Shown: piece by piece, positions 39,991 to 52,347 of the stretch
Layout of the letters: every line of letters begins with the position of its first letter
Position numbering within the stretch: position 1 is the first letter of the stretch
Source: Halomonas sp. GD1P12
GTDB taxonomy: Bacteria; Pseudomonadota; Gammaproteobacteria; Pseudomonadales; Halomonadaceae
NCBI RefSeq assembly: GCF_025725645.1
Contig: NZ_CP107007.1
Coordinates: 1-64,000, forward strand
Length of the DNA stretch: 64,000 bases
Direction: 5' to 3'
Program-made: the position numbers and the translations under genes
Notes under the pieces: model-generated
The model's database searches: none
What the model was told of the DNA's origin: nothing
The model's input: the letters and a program-made list of their open reading frames with translations, nothing else

Positions 39991-40683
39991 ATGGCTGACG
40001 ACGCGCGCCCCACCTCTGGGCCTACAAGCGATGCAATCGCCCGCATCGGGGAAGTGGCCTATTTGACGGTGGTGACCGTCAACGACACCGGCGCGTTTCT
40101 GCGCTGGGGCCTGCCCAAGGACGTGCTGTTGCCTTATGGGGAGCAGCGCTTTCGCCCCGACCCCGGCAAGCGCGTGCTGGTTAAGCTGTATGAGGACGAC
40201 CGCGGTCGCCCGGTCGCCTCGCAGCGCCTCGACCGCTTCTTGAGTGACGATGCATCGAGCCTTGAAAACGGCGAGGAAGTCGCCATTATCGTCGCCGACC
40301 GCACCGATCTGGGTCTCAAGGTCGTGGTCAACCATCGCTACTGGGGGCTGATCTACCAGGACGACATCACCAAGCCCCTGCGTCGCGGTCAGTCGGTGAC
40401 CGGCTACGTCAAGCAGCGACGCGACGACGGCCGAGTCAATATTTCGCTACTGCCGCCAGGTGCTGCGCGCCTGGACGTGGTCGGCGAGACGATCCTGGCC
40501 GCGCTCAGAGAGAGCGGCGGCTATCTGCCGCTGGGCGACAAGAGCGACGCCCACGCCATCAAGGCGCGGCTCGGGGTCAGCAAGAGCGCCTACAAGCAGG
40601 CGATCGGCCGGCTTTACAAGCAGCAGCTGATTACCCTCGCCCCGGATGCGATCCGCCTGGTGCCCGGTGCGCTCACCCCGTGA
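39991..40683 (+). CDS. cvfB: S1-domain RNA-binding protein of the CvfB family
   Basis: This 230-residue protein has three tandem S1-like OB folds (about 14-75, 80-145, 150-170) and a C-terminal winged helix (KARLGVSKSAYKQAIGRLYKQ near 189-209), the CvfB (YitL) arrangement. In Staphylococcus CvfB affects virulence gene expression and RNA; elsewhere its role is unclear. The ATG at 39991 follows GAGGAA by 6 bp; a GTG two codons earlier is less likely. Confidence 0.85.
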   Translation: MADDARPTSGPTSDAIARIGEVAYLTVVTVNDTGAFLRWGLPKDVLLPYGEQRFRPDPGKRVLVKLYEDDRGRPVASQRLDRFLSDDASSLENGEEVAIIVADRTDLGLKVVVNHRYWGLIYQDDITKPLRRGQSVTGYVKQRRDDGRVNISLLPPGAARLDVVGETILAALRESGGYLPLGDKSDAHAIKARLGVSKSAYKQAIGRLYKQQLITLAPDAIRLVPGALTP

Positions 40684-40767
40684 GGTTTTGCACCGTCCAT
40701 GAGGTTTGCGCCGCCTTGGAGGTGCGTCATACTGCTTCTCTACCGTTTATGAAGGGATAGTGCCCCG

Positions 40768-41727
40768 ATGAGTCAACCGAATCTGCAGCTTGGCGTCGTA
40801 ATGGACCCCATCAGCGCCATTGCCTATAAAAAGGACACGACGCTAGCCATGCTGTGGGCCGCCCAGGAGCGCGGCTATACCCTGTACTACATGGAGCAGG
40901 GCGACCTTTTCCTGGAGGCAGGCAAGGCCCATGCCCGAATGCGTGCGCTGACCGTTCACCGCGACCCGGCGCACTGGTTCGATCTGGGTGAGGTCGAATC
41001 GCGCCCGCTAACAAGTCTGGACGCGGTGCTGATGCGTAAGGATCCGCCGGTAGACGCCGAGTTCATCAACGCGGTGCACCTGCTGGGCTTTGCCGAGCGC
41101 GAAGGCGTGCTGATCGTCAACCCGACTCAGGCGCTTTTGCAGTGCAACGAGAAGCTCTTCGCCCAGCAGTTTCCCGAGTGCTGCGCGCCAACCATCGTCG
41201 CCAGCCGCGATGATGTATTGCGCGCCTTCCACGCCGAGCACGGCGACGTCATCTTCAAGCCGCTCGACGGCATGGGCGGCACCGGCATCTTTCATATCGA
41301 ACCAGGCGGGCGCAACATCGGTGCCGTGATCGAGCAGCTCACCCTGCGCGGGCAGCGCCAGATCATGGCCCAGCGCTACCTGCCCGAGATCAAGGATGGC
41401 GACACGCGCATTCTGCTGGTCGACGGTGAGCCGGTGCCTTATGGGCTGGCGCGCATTCCTTCCGCCGGGGAGACGCGCGGCAACCTGGCTGCCGGCGGGC
41501 GCGGCGTCACCCGCGAGCTCACCGCCCGCGATCATTGGCTGATCGATCAGGTCAAACCGGTCATCAGGGAGAAGGGGCTGATGTTCGTGGGACTTGATGT
41601 GATCGGTGACTACATCACCGAAATCAACGTCACGAGCCCCACCTGCGTGCGCGAAATCGACGATCAGCGCGGCACCGACATCGCCGGGCTCCTGCTGGAC
41701 GCCGTCGAGCGCCGCCTTGGCGCCTGA
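40768..41727 (+). CDS. gshB: Glutathione synthetase
   Basis: GshB joins gamma-glutamylcysteine and glycine using ATP. The 319-residue ATP-grasp enzyme has VVMDPISAIAYKKDTT near 10-25, the Gly-rich loop KPLDGMGGTGIFHI near 167-180 and the magnesium-binding end EINVTSPTCVREI near 287-299. It starts the gshB-yqgE-ruvX series, an arrangement common in gammaproteobacteria. Confidence 0.97.
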   Translation: MSQPNLQLGVVMDPISAIAYKKDTTLAMLWAAQERGYTLYYMEQGDLFLEAGKAHARMRALTVHRDPAHWFDLGEVESRPLTSLDAVLMRKDPPVDAEFINAVHLLGFAEREGVLIVNPTQALLQCNEKLFAQQFPECCAPTIVASRDDVLRAFHAEHGDVIFKPLDGMGGTGIFHIEPGGRNIGAVIEQLTLRGQRQIMAQRYLPEIKDGDTRILLVDGEPVPYGLARIPSAGETRGNLAAGGRGVTRELTARDHWLIDQVKPVIREKGLMFVGLDVIGDYITEINVTSPTCVREIDDQRGTDIAGLLLDAVERRLGA

Positions 41728-41797
41728 AGGCGCCACACGCGCCATTCACTGCCTATCAAGCGAGGCGCGCTGACGTTCGGCGCGCCGTAGGAGACGC

Positions 41798-42355
41798 ATG
41801 CAAAGCTTAAAACACCACTTCTTAATGGCAATGCCGCACCTCGACGACGCCAATTTTGCCGGCAGTCTGATCTATCTGTGCGACCACGATCACAACGGCT
41901 GCATGGGTGTGATCATCAACCACACCCTTGAAATCACCCTCGACACGCTGTTCGAGCAGCTCTCGCTCGGCGGTGAGGAGAGCCCGCACCGCAACGCGCC
42001 GGTTTATTACGGTGGCCCGACTCACAAGGACCGCGGCTTCATTCTGCATGTCGGCGACAGCCAGGAGTGGGACTCCAGCGTTCAGGTCGATGACAACGTC
42101 GCGCTTACCACCTCGATGGATATCCTCAAGGCGCTCGCCGACGGCGAAGGCCCAGAGCAGTTTCTGGTCTGCCTGGGCTGCGCTGGCTGGGAAGTCGGGC
42201 AGCTCGAGGACGAACTCAAGGAGAACAGCTGGCTGACCGTGGAAGGCGATGAGCGCGTGATTTTCGCCACGCCCCCCGCTGAGCGGCTGGCGAGCGCGGC
42301 GGGCATCCTCGGCGTGGATTTGAACCTCATGACCCGCGACGCGGGGCACGCCTAG
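41798..42355 (+). CDS. yqgE: UPF0301/AlgH family protein YqgE
   Basis: This 185-residue protein has the family N-terminus LKHHFLMAMPHLDDANFAGS and the central block HRNAPVYYGGPTHKDRGFIL. The family, called AlgH in Pseudomonas for its link to alginate regulation, has no proven biochemical activity. It overlaps the ruvX start by 1 bp (TAGTG). Confidence 0.93.
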   Translation: MQSLKHHFLMAMPHLDDANFAGSLIYLCDHDHNGCMGVIINHTLEITLDTLFEQLSLGGEESPHRNAPVYYGGPTHKDRGFILHVGDSQEWDSSVQVDDNVALTTSMDILKALADGEGPEQFLVCLGCAGWEVGQLEDELKENSWLTVEGDERVIFATPPAERLASAAGILGVDLNLMTRDAGHA

Positions 42356-42810
42356 TGGCAACGCCCGGTCAGCGGCTGGTGCTCGCCTTCGATTACGGCA
42401 CGCGGCGTATTGGCGTGGCGGTGGGCAACGAGCTTTTGAAAAGCGCCCGCGAGCTCGACCCGCTTACCGCCCGCGACGGCATCCCCGACTGGCAGCGCGT
42501 CGAGACGCTGCTAAAAGAGTGGCAGCCGGATCTGCTGGTGGTTGGGCTTCCGCTCAATATGGACGATAGCGAATCGGAGATGAGCCGGCGCGCGCGCAAG
42601 TTCGGCAATCGGCTTCACGGGCGTTTTGGCAAGCCCGTCGAGATGGTCGACGAACGCGGCTCTACCAGGGAAGCCAAAAGCATCGCCCGCGACGCCGGCC
42701 ACCGCGGCAACTACCGTGAAGAGAGCGTCGATGGCATCGCTGCCGTGCTCATACTGGAGGGCTGGTTTGCCCACCGGGAAGGGCTCCCCGGCGGGCGTCT
42801 CTCGCTCTAA
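42355..42810 (+). CDS. ruvX: Holliday junction resolvase-like pre-16S rRNA nuclease
   Basis: RuvX (YqgF) has an RNase H fold and is implicated in processing the 5' end of pre-16S rRNA. The 151-residue protein has the metal-binding LAFDYGTRRIGVAVGN near 10-25 and VVGLPLNMDDSESEMSRR near 63-80, followed by DERGSTREA. The GTG start at 42355 overlaps the yqgE stop. An rRNA operon lies 1.6 kb away, but in many genomes that is not so. Confidence 0.95.
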   Translation: MATPGQRLVLAFDYGTRRIGVAVGNELLKSARELDPLTARDGIPDWQRVETLLKEWQPDLLVVGLPLNMDDSESEMSRRARKFGNRLHGRFGKPVEMVDERGSTREAKSIARDAGHRGNYREESVDGIAAVLILEGWFAHREGLPGGRLSL

Positions 42811-42847
42811 CCGCTACGTCTCTTTATAGCCTTTCTACTTCTATTGC

Positions 42848-43873
42848 TTAGCGATCCAGCGTGCCGGTCTGATGGGGGACGAACCAGCGGACCGGGCGCA
42901 GATCCTCGGCGATCAAATCGTCGACTTTCAAAAGCGTGGCAAAAATCGCCATGCGCATTGGAATGCCATTGTCGGTCTGGCGGAAGATCGCAAGTCGGGG
43001 GTCACCGTTCAGGTCCACGTTGAGATCGTTCACGCCGGGGCGGCTGTCGCGGGGCAGCGGGTGCATGACGATCGTGGAACTTGTGCAGTGGCGATCGAGA
43101 AAGCCCTTGTTGACGACGAACTCGTTCGAGACGCCCTTGAAGCTTTCGTTCATCTCCTCGGTGAAGCGCTCCTTTTGAATGCGCGTGGTGTACACCACGT
43201 CCAGATCACTGAAGTCCGTGCCCAGGTGCTCGCGCATCTCGACCCGGTGGCCGCGCGAGGTCACCAGGTCCACAAGGTGCGCCGGCATTTCGAGGCCCGG
43301 CGGCGACACCAGCGTGATGCGTAGCGGGTCATAAAGCGAGAGCAGCTTGATCAACGAATGCACGGTGCGCCCGTACTTCAGGTCGCCGGTGAGTAGAATG
43401 TGGGCGCCTTCGAGGCGCTTGCCCAGACGCTGAAACTCCTTATCGATCGTATAGAGATCCAGTAGCGCCTGGCTTGGGTGCTCGCCTGGGCCGTCGCCTC
43501 CGTTGATCACCGGCACGTTGGTCGCCTCGGCGAACTCGGCCACCGACCCCTGCTCCGGGTGACGCATCACGATCGCATCGCAGTAGCCACTCATCACGCG
43601 GCTGGTATCGTAAAGCGATTCGCCCTTCGCCATGGAGGAGAAGGTAAAGCCGGTGGTATCACAGACGCTTCCGCCCAACCGGCAGAACGCGGCGTTGAAG
43701 CTCACGCGCGTACGGGTACTGGCTTCGAAAAACAGATTGCCCAGTACCGCGCCTTCCAGCACGCGGGTGACCTGTTGGCGGCTGGCGATCGGCTCCATCT
43801 GCGCGGCCACACGCAGCAGATGATCGACGCCTTCGCGGTTCAATGAATCAACGGATAGCAGGTGGGGGCTCAT
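42848..43873 (-). CDS. pyrB: Aspartate carbamoyltransferase
   Basis: PyrB condenses carbamoyl phosphate with aspartate in pyrimidine synthesis. The 341-residue protein has the carbamoyl phosphate site FFEASTRTRVSF near 49-60, MRHPEQGS near 103-110, KYGRTVHS near 165 and HPLPR near 269-273. A TTG one codon earlier could be used, but the ATG at 43873 follows GAGGT by 5 bp. The order gshB-yqgE-ruvX then pyrB recalls pseudomonads, but here pyrB faces the other way and no pyrC or pyrR is next to it. Confidence 0.95.
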   Translation of the reverse strand: MSPHLLSVDSLNREGVDHLLRVAAQMEPIASRQQVTRVLEGAVLGNLFFEASTRTRVSFNAAFCRLGGSVCDTTGFTFSSMAKGESLYDTSRVMSGYCDAIVMRHPEQGSVAEFAEATNVPVINGGDGPGEHPSQALLDLYTIDKEFQRLGKRLEGAHILLTGDLKYGRTVHSLIKLLSLYDPLRITLVSPPGLEMPAHLVDLVTSRGHRVEMREHLGTDFSDLDVVYTTRIQKERFTEEMNESFKGVSNEFVVNKGFLDRHCTSSTIVMHPLPRDSRPGVNDLNVDLNGDPRLAIFRQTDNGIPMRMAIFATLLKVDDLIAEDLRPVRWFVPHQTGTLDR

Positions 43874-43961
43874 CAAGGACCTCGGAGATGGTGGGCGAGA
43901 GCGCTAGTTTAACCGTTAACCGGGGCGGGGCCGAAATGCTTTGAAAAGGCCAGACGATTAG

Positions 43962-44015
43962 CCGTGAAATATTTTTACAAAACCGCTTGCACTCGCCCCG
44001 CCAAATCCGTAAAGT
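43962..44015 (+). promoter_or_regulatory. rRNA promoter P1 with AT-rich UP element
   Basis: TTGCAC (43987-43992) and TAAAGT (44010-44015) are 17 bp apart. The AT-rich run just upstream (about 43964-43982) fits an UP element bound by the alpha subunits of RNA polymerase. The G/C-rich sequence right after the -10 (ACGCATCCGC) is the discriminator type seen in stringently controlled rRNA promoters. Confidence 0.7.
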
Positions 44016-44144
44016 ACGCATCCGCTGCCGGGGACGCCAAGCGTTTCCAGCGGTGGATGAAGGTGAAAACCTTCGATTTGTCAGGAAGTTAGAGCACTGT
44101 TCGGCAGGTTTGAATGGCTCGCTTCACTCGCTGAAATCAGCGGT

Positions 44145-44172
44145 TGACAAATTCACCGGAATGCGTAGAATA
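44145..44172 (+). promoter_or_regulatory. rRNA promoter P2
   Basis: A perfect TTGACA -35 (44145-44150) is separated by 16 bp from TAGAAT (44167-44172). The tandem P1-P2 layout, about 155 bp apart, resembles E. coli rrn operons. Confidence 0.75.
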
Positions 44173-44223
44173 CGCCTTCCTCGACGGGCAAGCGGTTCAG
44201 GTCATCGAACGGTTCGTCGAACA

Positions 44224-44278
44224 GCTCTTTAACAATTTGATCAGGCAATTCATGTGGGCGTTTGCCGATGAGGGTGAC
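44224..44278 (+). promoter_or_regulatory. rRNA leader: boxA antitermination site and left arm of the 16S processing stem
   Basis: GCTCTTTAACA at 44224-44234 matches the boxA consensus bound by NusB/NusE. The following segment (44238-44278) is complementary to 45963-46003 just after 16S; the two include TGATCAGGCAATTCAT and its exact reverse complement ATGAATTGCCTGATCA apart from one inserted base. The long stem is the expected RNase III substrate. Confidence 0.85.
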
Positions 44279-44419
44279 AAGTCACCTTATATCAAGGCAG
44301 ACGAACACAGCGATACCTTTCGAGGTATCACGGTAAATTCGTTTGAACCTTGAGCCAGGATTGATTCGCCTCTGCGTCATGTCTTCGTATGTGGGGCAGG
44401 CAAGAATCACACTGATTTT

Positions 44420-45954
<1,535 letters not shown>

Positions 45955-46236
45955 AACGATGCGTCATCCTCGCGGTAAACGTCCACAATGAATTGCCTGA
46001 TCAGATGCTGTTGATGAGCAGTGACAAGCCAGACGCCACGCGTTGTCTTGTCACTGCTTATGGCAGTCGCTCTTTAACAATGTATATCATGCTGACAGTA
46101 TCGAATGACGATACGGTGACATGAGCTTCGGCTCCTGTAATCGTGACGTGATCTCGATACGCAATTGTTTTGTGATACGTCTCAAGCGTATCCGGCAATC
46201 GTTGTCATTGCGGGCCCGGACTCCTTCGGGTTATAG
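45955..46236 (+). other. 16S-23S spacer without tRNA genes
   Basis: The 282-bp spacer holds the right arm of the 16S stem (45963-46003), an 11-bp perfect inverted repeat GCAGTGACAAG/CTTGTCACTGC (46018-46028 and 46047-46057), a boxA copy GCTCTTTAACA (46069-46079) and the left arm of the 23S stem (46186-46236). No tRNA-Ile or tRNA-Ala sequence, or any cloverleaf, is present. Confidence 0.85.
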
Positions 46237-49124
<2,888 letters not shown>

Positions 49125-49178
49125 ATAACACCCAAGGGGTTCGGCCCGCAGTGACAACGAAGCAAGAACCGGATACGC
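49125..49178 (+). other. Right arm of the 23S processing stem
   Basis: This spacer segment is largely complementary to 46186-46236 upstream of 23S: GCGTATCCGG and CATTGCGGGCC on the left match GGATACGC and GGCCCGCAGTG on the right. It closes the pre-23S RNase III stem. Confidence 0.8.
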
Positions 49179-49252
49179 ACGAGCATGAAGCGAAAGGCTT
49201 CATGTCGAACGGGACGATCACGAAACCGTCAGCCGATATACATTGAAAGTTA

Positions 49253-49371
49253 CGCCTGACGACCATGGCTTGCGTGAACCACCCGATCCCTTGCCGAACT
49301 CGGAAGTGAAACCGCAACGCGCCGATGGTAGTGTGGGGTCTCCCCATGCGAGAGTAGGTTATCGTCAGGCA
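49253..49371 (+). rRNA. rrf: 5S ribosomal RNA
   Basis: About 119 nt, with terminal complementarity GCCTGACGA/TCGTCAGGC and the conserved core GATCCCTTGCCGAACTCGG, GAAGTGAAACC and GGTAGTGTGGGGTCTCCCC. It is the last gene of the rrn operon. Confidence 0.98.
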
Positions 49372-49385
49372 CCTATTGTGCAGAG

Positions 49386-49410
49386 AACCCGGCCCCTGGC
49401 CGGGTTTTTT
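49386..49410 (+). terminator. rRNA operon terminator
   Basis: The stem AACCCGGCC/GGCCGGGTT with a short CCT loop runs into six T. It lies 15 bp after 5S. Confidence 0.9.
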
Positions 49411-49445
49411 GTGTGCGCGAGAAAAGGGCAGCGGCGTATGAGTAC

Positions 49446-49526
49446 CCCCCGTGCGAGGGTACCGGGGCGCCGGCCGCCGGGGCGCCGGTCGCCGGGACGC
49501 CGGTCGGGTCATCGTCAGGCACCCAT
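49446..49526 (+). pseudogene. Decayed 3' fragment of a second 5S rRNA gene
   Basis: CCCCGTGCGAGGGTA (about 49446-49461) aligns with CCCCATGCGAGAGTA of the intact 5S gene, and GGTCATCGTCAGGCACCCA (49507-49525) aligns with the 5S 3' end GGTTATCGTCAGGCACCTA. Between the two lie 45 bp of three 15-bp repeats. The 5' part of the gene is missing, so it cannot make 5S RNA. The following terminator likely belonged to this copy. A tandem 5S duplication followed by deletion and repeat insertion is the simplest reading. Confidence 0.75.
49462..49506 (+). repeat. Three tandem copies of a 15-bp GC-rich repeat
   Basis: Units at 49462-49476, 49477-49491 and 49492-49506 follow the pattern CCGGGGCGCCGGYCG, with one or two changes between copies. 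They are about 90 percent GC and interrupt the decayed 5S fragment. Confidence 0.9.
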
Positions 49527-49533
49527 CCCGAAA

Positions 49534-49566
49534 ATCCCCCGTCTCCCCGAGGCGGGGGATTTTTTT
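49534..49566 (+). terminator. Terminator after the decayed 5S fragment
   Basis: The stem ATCCCCCG/CGGGGGAT with an 11-nt loop is followed by seven T. It is the second strong terminator within 160 bp downstream of the rRNA operon. Confidence 0.85.
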
Positions 49567-49684
49567 ATGCGTGCAGAAAAGAATCAGCACGCTAGCCAAC
49601 ATCTGCGTTTACTATACCCCGCTCGACCTCACGTCCCGCTACTACCCGTTTTGTGTCAAAATGCACGCCTCAAGGAGGATTGCC

Positions 49685-51016
49685 ATGACACACATGCGCT
49701 GGGAGCAGCTGCTCTCGCCCCGTCGTTTGCACGACAAGCGTTCGACCACCGGCCGTGAAATGGGGCGTACTCCGTTTCACAAGGATCATGACCGCATCGT
49801 CTTTTCCGGCTCGTTTCGTCGGCTGGGTCGCAAGACTCAGGTGCATCCGCTCACCGAGAACGACCACATCCATACTCGGCTGACCCACTCGCTGGAGGTG
49901 GGCTGCGTGGGCCGTTCGCTCGGCATGATCGTCGGCGAGCTCTTGAGCGACCAGCTGCCCGAGTGGATTACCCCGGCGGATCTCGGTGTGATCGTGCAGA
50001 CCGCTTGCCTGGGCCATGACATCGGCAATCCCCCTTTTGGCCACGCCGGTGAGTACGCCATTCGCGACTGGTTTCGCCGCGCCCAGGGAAGCGGGCTGCT
50101 CGACGGGCTTTCCGAGGCAGAGTGCGAGGATTTGCTCACCTTCGAGGGCAACGCCCAGGGCTTTCGCGTCATTACTCAGATCGAGTACAACCAGTTCAAT
50201 GGCGGTATGCGACTCTCGGCGGCGACCCTTGGCACGCTGTTGAAATATCCCTGGACCGTTCGCTACGGCGGCCGCATGGGCAAGTTCGGCTGCTATCAAT
50301 CGGAGCAGGCGCTGCTTACGGAAGTGGCCAATGCGGTGGGGCTCTTGCCCCAGGGCGAGCAGCGCTGGTGTCGCCATCCGCTGGCATGGCTGGTCGAGGC
50401 CGCCGACGATATCTGCTACGCGCTGCTTGACCTGGAAGACGGCCTCGAGATGGGCATTTTGCGCTACGAGGAGGTCGTGGAGATTCTGCGCCAGATCGCC
50501 GGTGAGTTTCCGCCGGAGTACGACGATATGCTCAGTCGCAACGTCTCGCAGCGTCGGCGCATCGCGCTTTTACGCGGGGCGGCCATGGAGCGTGCAGTCA
50601 ACGAAGTGGCGTCGGTGTTCGTGCAAAACGAACAGGCGCTGTTGAGCGGCACGCTGGGTGAGGATCTGCTGGAGCTTTGCCACCCGGATCTGGGATGGGG
50701 CGTGCAGGCGGCCAAGCAGCTCGCCCGGGAGCGTATTTTTCAAAACGAGCGCAAGGCGAAACTCGAGATCGGCGCCTACACGACGCTGGGCATTCTGCTG
50801 GAGGCGTTCATCGGCGCCGCCCATGAGCTTCACCACACGGGCCAAAGCTCGTTCAAGCATCAGCGCGTATTGGCACTGATCGGAGAAAACACGCCGCTCC
50901 CCTCCTGGTCGCTGTACGACAGCTACCGGCGCATGCTCGATTTCATTGGCGGGATGACCGACCACTACGCGGTGGACCTGGCTCAGGAGATGGGCGGTCG
51001 GCTTCGCGGCGACTAG
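49685..51016 (+). CDS. dgt: dGTP triphosphohydrolase-like protein (HD superfamily)
   Basis: Dgt-family enzymes split deoxynucleoside triphosphates into nucleoside and tripolyphosphate and influence dNTP pools. The 443-residue protein starts at ATG 49685 behind AAGGAGG and has FSGSFRRLGRKTQVHPL near 36-52, HTRLTHSLEV near 60-69 (first metal His) and LGHDIGNPPFGHAGE near 111-125 (HD pair). The frame extends 78 codons upstream into the terminator region but that part is not coding. It overlaps the convergent NERD gene by 4 bp. Confidence 0.93.
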   Translation: MTHMRWEQLLSPRRLHDKRSTTGREMGRTPFHKDHDRIVFSGSFRRLGRKTQVHPLTENDHIHTRLTHSLEVGCVGRSLGMIVGELLSDQLPEWITPADLGVIVQTACLGHDIGNPPFGHAGEYAIRDWFRRAQGSGLLDGLSEAECEDLLTFEGNAQGFRVITQIEYNQFNGGMRLSAATLGTLLKYPWTVRYGGRMGKFGCYQSEQALLTEVANAVGLLPQGEQRWCRHPLAWLVEAADDICYALLDLEDGLEMGILRYEEVVEILRQIAGEFPPEYDDMLSRNVSQRRRIALLRGAAMERAVNEVASVFVQNEQALLSGTLGEDLLELCHPDLGWGVQAAKQLARERIFQNERKAKLEIGAYTTLGILLEAFIGAAHELHHTGQSSFKHQRVLALIGENTPLPSWSLYDSYRRMLDFIGGMTDHYAVDLAQEMGGRLRGD

Positions 51017-51921
51017 ACCGAGGCCTTCTGCAGATGGGGCGGCTCGACCATGCGCGAGCGCTCCAGCAGCGCGTGGATGATCTGGTCGTGAAGCGCGTCG
51101 GACAAACGCGTCGACGTGAACTCGGTGAGCTCGCGCGCGAGCTGCTCACCGCTGACCACGAGGATGTCCGGTGCCGCCTCGGACGTATCGATGGTCCAGC
51201 CCGGTAGCGCCAGCACGCCTTTTACCTCGACCGCCGCGCCGCAGCGCTGCGCCAGCCAGTCGGAAAGCCAGGCAACGCCTTCGCGCGTCTTGAGCAGCGG
51301 GCGGCGCTCCTGCCAGTGAGGAAAGCGCAGCCGTTCGTGCTCGACCGCGACCTCGTTGAGCTCCTTGCCGTCAGGACCGAGTGCCAGCGTTCGCGCGCGG
51401 GTTTCCACCACGAACACACCGTGCGGCGTCACGACCACGTGGTCGATGGTGAAGTGATCGGTGGGCACATCGTGAAACACGCAGTAGGGATGCGCTTGCG
51501 GGCGAATCAGTTGCTCGAGCTCCTGGCCCACCGCCAGCTCGCAGGCAAGGCCTAGCTTGAGCCGGCGGATACGCTGATAGTCGCGAATCAGCAGCAGCGA
51601 AAATGCCACGACCAACAAGGTGCTGATAAGCCCATAGAGCGCCCATTCGCCCCACTCCTGATGCTCCACGAACAGCATACGGCCCATCCCGTAAATGAGC
51701 GGCGCAAGGCTTACGATAGGGCCAAGGGCGCCGTTGAGAAAGAGCGCGGAGTAGGCACGATCGAGGCGGGTGCGAAGACCCTGGCCGGGTTCTCTGAGCG
51801 GGGCGTTGAAGGGGGAATCGACGCGCGCGTCGTGAAGGCTGCGCAGCGCCAGTACGACGCTGGCCATGGCCGCCATCGGAAACAAGAAAATCAGCGGTAG
51901 CAGATACTCCAGCCAGACCAT
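51013..51921 (-). CDS. Membrane-anchored NERD domain protein
   Basis: This 302-residue protein has two N-terminal membrane segments (about 8-27 and 50-110) followed by a nuclease-related domain (about 130-260). The NERD core contains HFTIDHVVVTPHGVFVVETR near 155-175, where the Asp and Glu-x-Arg match the catalytic-type motif (usually E-x-K). The function of such proteins is largely unknown; DNA processing has been suggested. It is 51 bp after the yciH stop on the same strand, and overlaps dgt at its end. Confidence 0.85.
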   Translation of the reverse strand: MVWLEYLLPLIFLFPMAAMASVVLALRSLHDARVDSPFNAPLREPGQGLRTRLDRAYSALFLNGALGPIVSLAPLIYGMGRMLFVEHQEWGEWALYGLISTLLVVAFSLLLIRDYQRIRRLKLGLACELAVGQELEQLIRPQAHPYCVFHDVPTDHFTIDHVVVTPHGVFVVETRARTLALGPDGKELNEVAVEHERLRFPHWQERRPLLKTREGVAWLSDWLAQRCGAAVEVKGVLALPGWTIDTSEAAPDILVVSGEQLARELTEFTSTRLSDALHDQIIHALLERSRMVEPPHLQKASV

Positions 51922-51972
51922 TGCAGTGCCTTACCTGTGTGCAGAATCGCTCTGCGGTGCGCGCCGGGCCGT

Positions 51973-52347
51973 TTAGCCGCCCGCCAGTTTGACCTTATAA
52001 CCCAGCGCTTCGAGCGCCGTTTTAAGCGTTTCGCGGTGGTCGCCCTGAATCTCGACGACCCCATCCTTGACGGCGCCGCCGGTACCGCAGCGCTTTTTGA
52101 GCGTTTTCGAAAGCGCCTTGAGCTCCTCGCCGGCTAGCGGAATCCCGCTGAGCGTGGTGACACCCTTGCCCTTGCGCCCGCTGGTTTCGCGGCGAATGCG
52201 CACGATACCGTCGAGTGAGGCGAGCCTTGCCTGCTCGCTTTGCTCCTCGCAGCGGCACTCGTCGATGGGTGCGCGGCAATCGGGGCAGGTTCTGCCCTGC
52301 TCGGTTGAGTATACAAGACCACCCAACTGATCACGTAATGAGGCCAT
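51973..52347 (-). CDS. yciH: SUI1/eIF1-like translation factor YciH
   Basis: This 124-residue protein has a C-terminal SUI1 fold (about 45-123, IRRETSGRKGKGVTTLSGIP and KKRCGTGGAVKDG) as in E. coli YciH and eukaryotic eIF1, which takes part in start-codon selection. The N-terminus has a possible zinc knuckle, C-x2-C-x8-C-x-C (CPDCRAPIDECRC near 20-32). It overlaps the HAD gene by 17 bp. Confidence 0.9.
   Translation of the reverse strand: MASLRDQLGGLVYSTEQGRTCPDCRAPIDECRCEEQSEQARLASLDGIVRIRRETSGRKGKGVTTLSGIPLAGEELKALSKTLKKRCGTGGAVKDGVVEIQGDHRETLKTALEALGYKVKLAGG

Noticed and set aside
45955..46236. tRNA-Ile or tRNA-Ala in the rRNA spacer
   Set aside because: I looked for the usual GGG..TAGCTCAG-type starts and T-loop GTTC motifs in tRNA spacing and found none.
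49462..49506. Possible CRISPR array from the tandem repeats
   Set aside because: Repeats are 15 bp, directly adjacent without spacers and only three copies, with no cas genes.
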